A stretch of 34,077 nt of DNA from a virus: the IMG/VR virus record IMGVR_UViG_3300020205_004822, positions 1 to 34,077 of that record, one strand, 5' to 3'. Made by a program: the position numbers and the translations under genes. Below the pieces are notes generated by a model. The model worked only from the letters and a program-made list of their open reading frames with translations, was not told where the DNA came from and ran no database searches. Positions 18,201 through 23,977 of the stretch are shown here, one piece after another (position 1 is the stretch's first letter; the number at the start of each line of letters is the position of its first letter).

Positions 18201-18825
18201 GGCACGATTGCGCAGCGACCTAGCGCTTACTCCCGCCTCGATTGATGCAACCGTCAACCTGTTGCTGGCGGCCATTGCAGCCGTACTACCTGATCAGACA
18301 GGTAAAGCGGGCCAGTCTCTTCAGACCAATGGAACAACGGTCTTATGGGCTCCTGGGGTAAGCCCTGGCGCCGTCATTTACTGGCCGACGTCCCTAGTGC
18401 CGACTGGCTGGCTTAAGGCCAATGGAGCGGCAATCTCTCGCTCGGTCTATTCAGCTCTATTTGCCGTAATTGGTACAACGTATGGAGCTGGAGATGGCAG
18501 TACAACATTTAACGTGCCCGACTACCGCGGTGAGTTCCTAAGAGCCTGGGACGACGGACGAGGAATAGACGCTTCACGCGCACTTGGCTCAATGCAAACA
18601 CAAAGCTATCAAAGTCACGATCACCCTATTACTGACCCTGGGCACGTTCATGCCTATTCGAAGCCTGTGGCAGGAGCAGCGCAAGAAGACAGCACAGTAG
18701 ATAACTATATTTACCAGCAAACTGCTAACACTGTATCGGCTACGACCGGGATAACGGTGACCGCCAGCGGCGGCACCGAAACCCGCCCCCGCAACGTTGC
18801 TGTCTTAGTCCTTATCAAATTCTAA
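15265..18825 (+). CDS. Tail fibre with cyanophage-type N-terminus and C-terminal tail-collar domain
   Basis: An 1186-residue receptor-binding fibre starting at ATG 15265; GGAG directly abuts the start, so spacing is unusual, but no better start is visible. Residues about 50-110 contain 'VNPYTGEDTFVGGSY' and 'RPFKTINRAIIEAGIIT', which I recall from structural proteins of T4-like cyanophages; this part leads into a parallel beta-helix (pectate-lyase-like) region. The C-terminal ~150 residues are a phage tail-collar domain ('GWLKANGAAISRSVYSALF', 'NVPDYRGEFLRAWDDG'). The following 'QSHDHPITDPGHVHAY' is a His-rich metal-binding tract as in other collar-type fibre tips. The ORF fills the site expected for host-range determination. 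The N-terminal similarity implies exchange between sipho- and myo-type cyanophages. Confidence 0.85.
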   Translation: MSQLQRAGQSGALDVATSQAAAKEQLATLVDMVRQLGGKTETGPGAVINDPLSAPYVLHVNPYTGEDTFVGGSYSTSGSATERIELQRLECGYTQARPFKTINRAIIEAGIITAKTYYASPLGNNDLVSIVLAPGAATVLNGAGDVSVPEWASGTNPSDAQLQAFNPQATGGVLLPRGCSVVAVSSDLRKTIIRPAFVPASADEASNASNRRSIFKVTGTGYYWGLTFMDKVGLSSSHHLLHCFEFASRSELDEFYAKIRQAFGGANNTGGIDLALAVSRLPEYEIVGPRPASGGQTIDTDTTTSASPYIFNCSIRSNFGLCGVYADGNKADGFKSMVLAQFTGVSMQRDLSCWQKYVSTQSPAWGTYFTNYADYISSDPDSVRMHTARRSFHIRAVNGAIMQEVSVFAIGQGIHHWVQTGGELTVTNSNSNFGGCGALAEGYQQRPFISDASWNVGSLRVATNLAEKRNNIRKVFLGTIAAGVANTATTVQLDVPLQDSVTRPGVPSLLDRDGYSLPVNSYVWVENTRGLDYRAQLTSNGWSSGTPDMVRVATAFVNQDGIVPGAPIINSQGINTGQVWPVLAGARIYVRRLQDARTTDERRFSLRCNNTTALSRTPLRDYVLQTTPGSGGVSSLIPDDAVLVVAGATTVASVGGGVARSASVELRRGNAPNTWSSGTIYRPGDVVRYDSKSFACTTKNNDTTFTSSNWGEIYVHMAESFKPEDFWKNAQPAILFDNDSDSNDNTLTCGYDLATAWVTDSKIQSQYRTATDYRGLHSLLTSLGFSSANAHTILLPRTSTSRERNPATALDGISAPSGAAIAWNNWAVEFRRPSNIRLFGHAYEWSGFLNYTKSLPEYQRELSPLNKFSYYFTNQNGGRVYGSGFNEEGFLVTPQGLQDLATGSEVSVESIGDSNVPIDEISFPTFYDEITANKLIVNTELNLGSAVVRGTPSWEAGVLPLANTEAPGIVELANNAEALARLRSDLALTPASIDATVNLLLAAIAAVLPDQTGKAGQSLQTNGTTVLWAPGVSPGAVIYWPTSLVPTGWLKANGAAISRSVYSALFAVIGTTYGAGDGSTTFNVPDYRGEFLRAWDDGRGIDASRALGSMQTQSYQSHDHPITDPGHVHAYSKPVAGAAQEDSTVDNYIYQQTANTVSATTGITVTASGGTETRPRNVAVLVLIKF

Positions 18826-18828
18826 ATC

Positions 18829-19143
18829 ATGAAAATCTTTCACTACCACCCCGAAACCGGCGTTTATCTAGGCACAGGCGAAGCTGATGAATCGCCGCTG
18901 GAGCCTGGTGTGTGGCTTGTGCCAGCGCACGCCACTGATGTAGAACCCCCCAAGGCGCGGGCCGGCAAGCAGCGAGTGTGGATTGCTGGCGCCTGGACGT
19001 TACAACCCATTCCCGAGCCCGAACCTGTACCAGAGCCCATAGCACCCCCAGCCTCTGAGCCACCACTTGATTTGACTCCGGCTGAGAAGCTGGCATCAAT
19101 TGGTCTATCGGTAGCGGATTTGCGTCAGTTACTGCTTGACTAA
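18829..19143 (+). CDS. Small tail-fibre-associated protein (assembly chaperone candidate)
   Basis: A 104-residue protein four bases after the fibre stop. It has an N-terminal 'MKIFHYHPETGVYLGTG' module like those found in fibre assembly proteins, a Pro/Glu-rich linker (repeated PEP), and a C-terminal helix 'TPAEKLASIGLSVADLRQLL'. That last motif recurs at the C-termini of many small fibre-linked phage proteins. Position after the collar-domain fibre fits a tail-fibre assembly chaperone or fibre cap. The function is inferred from context and architecture; there is no catalytic motif. Confidence 0.65.
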   Translation: MKIFHYHPETGVYLGTGEADESPLEPGVWLVPAHATDVEPPKARAGKQRVWIAGAWTLQPIPEPEPVPEPIAPPASEPPLDLTPAEKLASIGLSVADLRQLLLD

Positions 19144-19160
19144 GCCGAGCCCGAGGCAGC

Positions 19161-19196
19161 TCAGGACGGTAAGACGCCCCTAAGCGGTCAGGACGG
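19161..19196 (+). repeat. Two short direct repeats TCAGGACGG in the intergenic space
   Basis: TCAGGACGG occurs at 19161-19169 and 19188-19196, 27 bases apart, within the 83-base gap between the fibre-associated gene and the lysis genes. It could be a protein-binding site or simply slippage; no promoter or terminator is evident beside it. Confidence 0.35.
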
Positions 19197-19226
19197 GTAG
19201 GATTGCAAGGTAGCCCTTCTCCCGCG

Positions 19227-19496
19227 ATGCTCGAAATCTTAGCGGCAGTGGCGGGGGCTTCAATCAGCGTTGCCGCGCTGGGCGTCATGGGGTTCGGCAA
19301 GCGCAACGACGAGGCTAGGGATGCGGTGATACGGCTGACGGCCAGCGTAGAGCACATTGCCACGCAGCTTGAAGTGATCCATGCAGATATGCGCGAAGCC
19401 AACCGCGAAACCTTTGGCCGCCTTAACTCAGTCGAACAGCGTGTCAGCAAACTAGAAGCCGCCCCCCTCTGGGACGGCAGCAACAAGCGCCCATGA
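19227..19496 (+). CDS. Membrane-anchored coiled-coil protein, holin-associated (XhlA-like)
   Basis: An 89-residue protein; ATG 19227 is preferred over an in-frame TTG 24 bases upstream because it starts directly with the hydrophobic segment. Residues 2-23 (LEILAAVAGASISVAALGVMGF) form a single membrane helix with an N-out topology likely. Residues 30-75 form an amphipathic heptad-repeat helix ending in 'RLNSVEQRVSKLE'. This architecture, one membrane helix plus a coiled coil, is that of XhlA-type haemolysin proteins and of small lysis accessory proteins. The stop overlaps the next gene (ATGA), which encodes a two-helix membrane protein, so the pair probably acts together at lysis. Confidence 0.6.
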   Translation: MLEILAAVAGASISVAALGVMGFGKRNDEARDAVIRLTASVEHIATQLEVIHADMREANRETFGRLNSVEQRVSKLEAAPLWDGSNKRP

Positions 19497-19699
19497 CCAC
19501 CACATCCACCGAGCGCAGCTACCTGATCCGCTGTTTGGTGGCGCTGCTAGCAACTGGCATAACCATCGGTGGCATCGACCTAGCGGTGTGCCGAGTCCGC
19601 ACCCCAGCCAACTGCGACCCACAATCATCCGCCGTTTATGCTGCGGTAGGTGCAGCCGCCGGCTGGATCGGCGGCCTGCTCGTCCCCACTAAGCCATGA
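19493..19699 (+). CDS. Putative holin
   Basis: A 68-residue protein from ATG 19493 in an ATGA overlap. Two hydrophobic helices are visible, about residues 9-28 and 46-64, separated by a short Cys-containing loop (VCRVRTPANC) that could form a disulfide in the periplasm. Small size, two transmembrane helices, a charged N-terminus and position next to a coiled-coil lysis accessory and close to the endolysin support a class II-type holin. No sequence family is recognised; the call rests on architecture and context. Confidence 0.6.
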   Translation: MTTTSTERSYLIRCLVALLATGITIGGIDLAVCRVRTPANCDPQSSAVYAAVGAAAGWIGGLLVPTKP

Positions 19700-19977
19700 A
19701 CAGCATCTTCCGTACCATCGCACTAGAGCTGGGACGCACCCTGCTCAAGCTCGCCGTTGATCGCGCCCTCCGCAAAGAGCTGCCCGCGATCTTCGCCAAG
19801 CTCGACATCGAGCTGCCTTTCATGCTGATGAGCAACGCCAAACCGCTTGAGGTGCAGGCAGTAGTGACCGACGTAATCGAGGAGAAGATCGGCGGCCGTG
19901 CAACCGCTACCCAAGTCAGCGCCGTCTTGGGCCTGTACGACCCCGTTAGAGCCGCAATCCGCAACATCAGGCGGTGA
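19696..19977 (+). CDS. Small hypothetical protein at the end of the lysis cluster
   Basis: A 93-residue protein that starts at ATG 19696 inside the previous stop (ATGA). It is an alpha-helical protein with basic N- and C-termini, a central 'ELPAIFAKLDIELPFML' and no convincing membrane helix. The gene is the last of the + strand structural/lysis block and ends 18 bases from the convergent endolysin stop. A spanin or anti-holin role is conceivable from position, but I see no signal peptide or lipobox, so no function is assigned. Confidence 0.55.
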   Translation: MNSIFRTIALELGRTLLKLAVDRALRKELPAIFAKLDIELPFMLMSNAKPLEVQAVVTDVIEEKIGGRATATQVSAVLGLYDPVRAAIRNIRR

Positions 19978-19995
19978 CTCCCGCCCAGCGCGCTG

Positions 19996-21144
19996 TCAAT
20001 ACGTCCACTCCGTATAAGGCCTAACCCCGCCACCCGGCACAAACCCACCGCCATTGCGCGTGTCCAGGTGGATAAACCCCCGATGGCGCCCATCACCCAG
20101 GCCACCGGTCCACCGAGGACGTATCCACTGATAAAAGGCCTCCAGTGGCTTGTCGGTGGGGTACACATCAAACGCCTCCCCTCCCACATGACGGGACCCC
20201 GGCACCCCACCCACTTGCTGATTGATAGGCTCGGGCCTGTACCAACTCGTCACACCCAGCGGTCGTCCCCACGCATCTCGAAGGCGTTGAAACTCCTGCG
20301 CCGTCTTAACTAACCGAGAGCGTACTGCCGCCCCCGCCGGCGGAATCCTGCGTTTATCCCACTGCACGATTTCCCCCACGGTCAAGTTAGGCGTCACGAG
20401 AGCGTCGAAGTTGTTCCAATCGAGCGCAGCTGCAGGCTCGGGGCTACCCTCCTCTGCTACGCGCTGCCAGTGCGGCTCCCAGATGTACCAAGTCCCCGCC
20501 CCATGCGCGAGTTCCACCTTCGCATGTGCATCCGCCGCGACCTCGGTGTAGGCAGCTACGCCATACTCCTTACCTGCCGGCACCTGCAGCACCTCCTTCT
20601 CCCCGAGCTCGGCAGCCTGCTTGGGGCTTTTCTTCAGCACGGTGGCCTGCCTCGCCGCTATGCGCAGCCCTTCGGGCTTAGACGCATGAGACTCAATTTG
20701 AGACGGCCGCGTCACGCTTGGCGCTTCTTTCTGCATCAGCGCAATCAACTTTTCAGCATAAGCCGGGTCAGTCGCGTATCCCTCTTTGACCAGCTGGTGC
20801 GCCGCAGCCCCTCGGTTCGCAGCGTTATTGACCCCCTTGTAACTCTTGAAGTCCTTGTACCAGCGTGTCACCAGATACGACACGCATGCACCGAGGTCGG
20901 CGAAGTCCATGAACTCCGCTTCGATATGCACGCGAGCACCATTGATGAACTCCGTCGTCATCTGCGGAGTTCCCTCGCCTTTGATCCCGAAGTAGTTGTT
21001 TTTCCCGCTGGTGTGCTTACCCCACCCGGATTCGAGCGCCCACTGGGCGGCCACCAGATCCGGGTAGCGCGCTCCCGCGGCTGTGGCCGCGCTCGATACC
21101 CCTGCCCAGGTGTTTTCGTAGCTCCGAGGACGGGAAGCGGCCAT
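19996..21144 (-). CDS. Modular endolysin: glucosaminidase plus M15 peptidase
   Basis: A 382-residue lysis enzyme with two catalytic domains. Residues about 8-135 are a glucosaminidase (GH73-type) domain with 'ALESGWGKH' carrying the likely catalytic Glu and 'NNYFGIKG' after it; it cuts the glycan strand. A linker of about 100 residues includes a short SH3-like beta segment (about 155-215). Residues about 265-375 form a peptidase M15_3 (D,D-carboxypeptidase-type) domain with 'SRHVGGEAFDVY' (metal ligands His and Asp) and 'HLD' near the C-terminus. There is no signal peptide, so release depends on the holin. Unusually the gene is on the minus strand, convergent with the putative holin block and downstream of the replication genes, so holin and endolysin are not co-transcribed. 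Confidence 0.9.
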   Translation of the reverse strand: MAASRPRSYENTWAGVSSAATAAGARYPDLVAAQWALESGWGKHTSGKNNYFGIKGEGTPQMTTEFINGARVHIEAEFMDFADLGACVSYLVTRWYKDFKSYKGVNNAANRGAAAHQLVKEGYATDPAYAEKLIALMQKEAPSVTRPSQIESHASKPEGLRIAARQATVLKKSPKQAAELGEKEVLQVPAGKEYGVAAYTEVAADAHAKVELAHGAGTWYIWEPHWQRVAEEGSPEPAAALDWNNFDALVTPNLTVGEIVQWDKRRIPPAGAAVRSRLVKTAQEFQRLRDAWGRPLGVTSWYRPEPINQQVGGVPGSRHVGGEAFDVYPTDKPLEAFYQWIRPRWTGGLGDGRHRGFIHLDTRNGGGFVPGGGVRPYTEWTY

Positions 21145-21168
21145 GTGAAACGAGCGACTACCTAGAGC

Positions 21169-21396
21169 TTACCCGATCCTGTTGTTAACGGCTTTCCAGT
21201 ATTTATCATCAGCTTTCTTCTCCCAATTATCGTGCTGCGCTATGCGCGCACTTCTCCTCGCTTTCTTCTTTCCCAAATTCCAGTCATAAAAAAACTGGGC
21301 ATCCTCCACCAAACGATGAAGGAGCCCATTAGGAAGACGACCGGCGAGCTGCGCCAGGCGGGCCAACAACCGAGAGCGCACCTCGGCATCCGTCAT
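21169..21396 (-). CDS. Small basic hypothetical protein
   Basis: A 75-residue, strongly basic protein between the AbrB and endolysin genes. Its ATG overlaps the AbrB stop by one base (TAATG on the minus strand), implying coupled translation. It has an N-terminal Leu/Arg-rich helix (RSRLLARLAQLAGRL) and a C-terminal Lys/Arg-rich part (GKKKARRSARIAQ), so nucleic-acid binding is possible. I recognise no family. The tight coupling to the AbrB-like regulator is the only functional clue. Confidence 0.6.
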   Translation of the reverse strand: MTDAEVRSRLLARLAQLAGRLPNGLLHRLVEDAQFFYDWNLGKKKARRSARIAQHDNWEKKADDKYWKAVNNRIG

Positions 21397-21773
21397 TAAC
21401 CGACGCGCACGCTGCCGTTAACGACGCAGGCGGGCTCACTGCCCTGTGGCACCAAGCGAATTTCGTCCTCGCTAATCACAATATCGAGCACGTCACCGGG
21501 CTCAACACCGAATTTCTGCGAATAGGTCTTGCCGATCAGGATGACACCGGTCTTGTGAACCGTGGTCTCAAACTGCGCAGCTTTACCTGGGCGCCTTCCG
21601 ACTTTAATAGCCACACCTTTTGCCTCAAGCAGCGCTTGGTACAACTGCTTAGACATGATGCGTTCTTTGCCGCTAGCGGCCACACGGGTGTAGCCGGTTT
21701 CGCGCGCTAACTCTGATTGATCCATTTCGCTGTTTGCCTTGACAAACGCAACCAGTTCTTGACCTGTGAGCAT
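21396..21773 (-). CDS. Cyanobacterial-type AbrB-like transcription factor (cyAbrB)
   Basis: A 125-residue protein; I chose ATG 21773 because the product then starts 'MLTGQELVAFVK', as host cyAbrB proteins do, while a longer frame would run into the polymerase gene. The N-terminal half shows the cyAbrB pattern: 'LTGxxLxxxVK', 'SELARETGYTRV', 'LYQALLEAKG'. The C-terminal half is the cyAbrB AbrB domain: 'VHKTGVILIGKTYSQKFGV', 'EPGDVLDIVI', 'DEIRLVP'. In cyanobacteria such proteins control carbon and nitrogen metabolism genes and act as global regulators. A phage copy could redirect host metabolism or time phage genes (inference). It is co-oriented with polymerase and endolysin, 40 bases after the polymerase stop. 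It is the best evidence for a cyanobacterial host. Confidence 0.85.
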   Translation of the reverse strand: MLTGQELVAFVKANSEMDQSELARETGYTRVAASGKERIMSKQLYQALLEAKGVAIKVGRRPGKAAQFETTVHKTGVILIGKTYSQKFGVEPGDVLDIVISEDEIRLVPQGSEPACVVNGSVRVG

Positions 21774-21813
21774 TGGAGTAAAAACGCTACTAGGGCAGTG
21801 TACACCCTTTTCA

Positions 21814-23763
21814 TTACTTCGCGTCTGCCCAAGTGGTACCAAACGAAGCTTCCGCCACAATAGGAACCAGCTTGCAGATCACACCCCCCGCCGTCTCCAT
21901 GCAGTGCTTGAGCCTACCTGTCCACTTCTCTACGAATTCTTCCTCAACTTCTAGTACAATTTCATCGTGCACCATAGATATTAAAAAAGCCTCCGCAACT
22001 CTAGCAGCTTTAATTTCCTTCCACAGCATAGCTATAGCTATCTTAGCTATATCACCCGCGGTACCCTGAACCTGGGTGTTGATCCGCGTTGTGTATTTAT
22101 CGTTAAACCCCGTCAACATGCGCCGCCTACCATACCTAGTAAACACCGCTTTAGTGGTCTTATTGCCCTCTTCTGTCTGCCAATCATACAGCTTAGGATA
22201 AGCGCTACGGAAGCCCTGCACGATACCCTTGGCCTCCTCCAACTCCATATCTATCCCGTACTGAGCTACAGCTTGCTTACGCAAAGTAGCTGGGCCCGCC
22301 CCATACAGCAATCCAAAATTAGCCACCTTAGCTGATTGCCTTTGCGCCTTATTCACATCACCTATATCTATACCAGCCATGAGCGCCGCGGTCTCGGTGT
22401 GCAAGTCTCGCCCCGCTTTGTAAGCCTCGAGCATGCGTTTCTCCCCCGAGAGCTCAGCCGCTACCCTCAACTCCACCTGGCTAAAGTCAGCAACCACCAA
22501 CGTGTAGCCCTCCCGAGCACGGAATAATCTCCGAAAGTCCGCGCTGCGAGGCACTTGCTGCAGATTCGGAGAAGCCGCGGACATCCGCCCAGTCTCGGTC
22601 CCCATCTGTCTGTAGCCGCAGTGAATGCGCCCATCCGGCCCCACTGATTCCCTCAACTTCTCAATGTGCGACACCCGTGTGATCGCAGTCTTCCACTCCA
22701 GATACAACGCAATCAGCTCATATTCGCTCTTTAGAAAAGCCAACAAGTTCTGATCCAAACTCGGTGCTCCCTTTTCGTCCGGCGGCAACAGTATTCCTGC
22801 CTGCTCAAACCGCTCCGCCATCTGCTTAGGCGACCTCGGGTTAAACCCCTTGTACACCTTCGTCCCCAGCCTCACCGCGCCCGAGTCCTTCTCCCTCGTA
22901 TTGAACTCCCCGCCCTCATCGCGCGGCAACCACGCGAGCGGATCATCCGGATTCTCCTGACGAATCGCCGCATCCAACTCCCCGAGAAACTTCGTCTTAA
23001 GAGTCTCAGCATTGTCTCGCAATGAGACTTCAAGCTCCACGGCAGCCGGATCATCAAACCCGAACCCATTCCACTGCATAAACGCAATCGGGCGCAGCGC
23101 CAGCATCTCCAGGCAGAACACGTCCCACAGGGTCACCGAGGGCGACACCTCTTGCCGCTGCAGCGCTTCCATCAGCTTCGGAGCCAACCGCGGTAGGCAT
23201 GCCGCATCTCGCGCCGCGTACCGCAGCATCTCTCCGGTGAGCTCCCCGCCCCAATCAGCCTTTTGCAGCTCTTTGGCGAGCTCCACGTTCAGCACCCGGC
23301 TCACGATGCTACCGAGGTCGTTCTTCGCGCCGGTGCCGTTGTTCACGATCTTGGCGGCCACCATGGTGTCAAAAAGCGGCCCCCCGAGCTCGACGCCTTC
23401 CCCCTTCAGGAAGTTCAAATCGAACGCCGCGTTCTGCAGCACCTTGCGCGCCGGCCCCCGCAGCAGTTCGCGCAGCTCACGCAGGCCCGGCCTCTGCCAA
23501 TCCACCTGGCGCTCTTCACCCTCCCGCCAGGCGGCCAGATCCACCACGAGGGCGTAGTCGCACGATGCGACTTGAATGAGACGCACGCGATTCACCAGCG
23601 GATCGAGCCCCGTGGTCTCCGTATCCACGCCCAGCGCCACCCCTGCTTCCCCGAGCTCGGCTAAGCGCCTCTGCAGCAGCTCCACCTGGTGGGGCCCCGC
23701 GATGAAGTCGAAATCGACATTGTCCAGAGCCTGCTTGTGTTGCAGTGTTTCAGTCGACGGCAT
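21814..23763 (-). CDS. Family A DNA polymerase with 3'-5' exonuclease
   Basis: A 649-residue replicative polymerase. The exonuclease domain has Exo I 'DTETTG' at about 47, Exo II 'NAAFDLNFLK', and Exo III 'YAARDAACL'. The polymerase domain has motif A 'DFSQVELR' at about 425, motif B 'RQSAKVANFGLLYG' at about 475, and motif C 'MVHDEIVLEV' at about 600. All catalytic carboxylates are present, so it should both polymerise and proofread. There is no 5'-3' exonuclease domain, as usual in phages. The residue aligned with E. coli 762 is Phe. ATG 23763 is the natural start. The AT-rich 3' half shows more A/T-ending codons than the 5' half. It acts with the primase-helicase and ssDNA-binding protein encoded nearby. 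Confidence 0.95.
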   Translation of the reverse strand: MPSTETLQHKQALDNVDFDFIAGPHQVELLQRRLAELGEAGVALGVDTETTGLDPLVNRVRLIQVASCDYALVVDLAAWREGEERQVDWQRPGLRELRELLRGPARKVLQNAAFDLNFLKGEGVELGGPLFDTMVAAKIVNNGTGAKNDLGSIVSRVLNVELAKELQKADWGGELTGEMLRYAARDAACLPRLAPKLMEALQRQEVSPSVTLWDVFCLEMLALRPIAFMQWNGFGFDDPAAVELEVSLRDNAETLKTKFLGELDAAIRQENPDDPLAWLPRDEGGEFNTREKDSGAVRLGTKVYKGFNPRSPKQMAERFEQAGILLPPDEKGAPSLDQNLLAFLKSEYELIALYLEWKTAITRVSHIEKLRESVGPDGRIHCGYRQMGTETGRMSAASPNLQQVPRSADFRRLFRAREGYTLVVADFSQVELRVAAELSGEKRMLEAYKAGRDLHTETAALMAGIDIGDVNKAQRQSAKVANFGLLYGAGPATLRKQAVAQYGIDMELEEAKGIVQGFRSAYPKLYDWQTEEGNKTTKAVFTRYGRRRMLTGFNDKYTTRINTQVQGTAGDIAKIAIAMLWKEIKAARVAEAFLISMVHDEIVLEVEEEFVEKWTGRLKHCMETAGGVICKLVPIVAEASFGTTWADAK

Positions 23764-23786
23764 AATTGCTTAAACGCATTAAGTGG

Positions 23787-23972
23787 ATGGACAAGCTCTC
23801 CCTCAGCTTTGCGCAAGAGACAGCAATAAGACAGATAGATGACTGTACAAATATAGCAGAACTTAAAGCCTTAGCGAAAACCTTGATGAAGTCTCACTTT
23901 GAGTCTCGGTCTTTCATCGCGCAACTAATGCTGCGCGAATTACCAAACATCAAAGACGTCAAGCTCCCTTGA
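23787..23972 (+). CDS. Small helical protein, NblA-like candidate, on the opposite strand
   Basis: A 61-residue + strand ORF between two minus-strand genes; ATG 23787 is preferred to TTG 23766. It fits precisely in the gap, ending 6 bases before the primase stop. The product begins 'MDKLSLSFAQETAIRQID' and continues as a second helix 'LMKSHFESRSFIAQLML'. NblA, the small adaptor that triggers phycobilisome breakdown and is found in several freshwater cyanophages, has the order 'LSLEQQFxIR', a short turn, and 'LYxQMxxRExMxxxFLK'. The likeness is in pattern, not clear identity. Codon use is AT-rich relative to its neighbours. It is probably a real gene; the function is a hypothesis. Confidence 0.5.
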   Translation: MDKLSLSFAQETAIRQIDDCTNIAELKALAKTLMKSHFESRSFIAQLMLRELPNIKDVKLP

Positions 23973-23977
23973 CCGGC

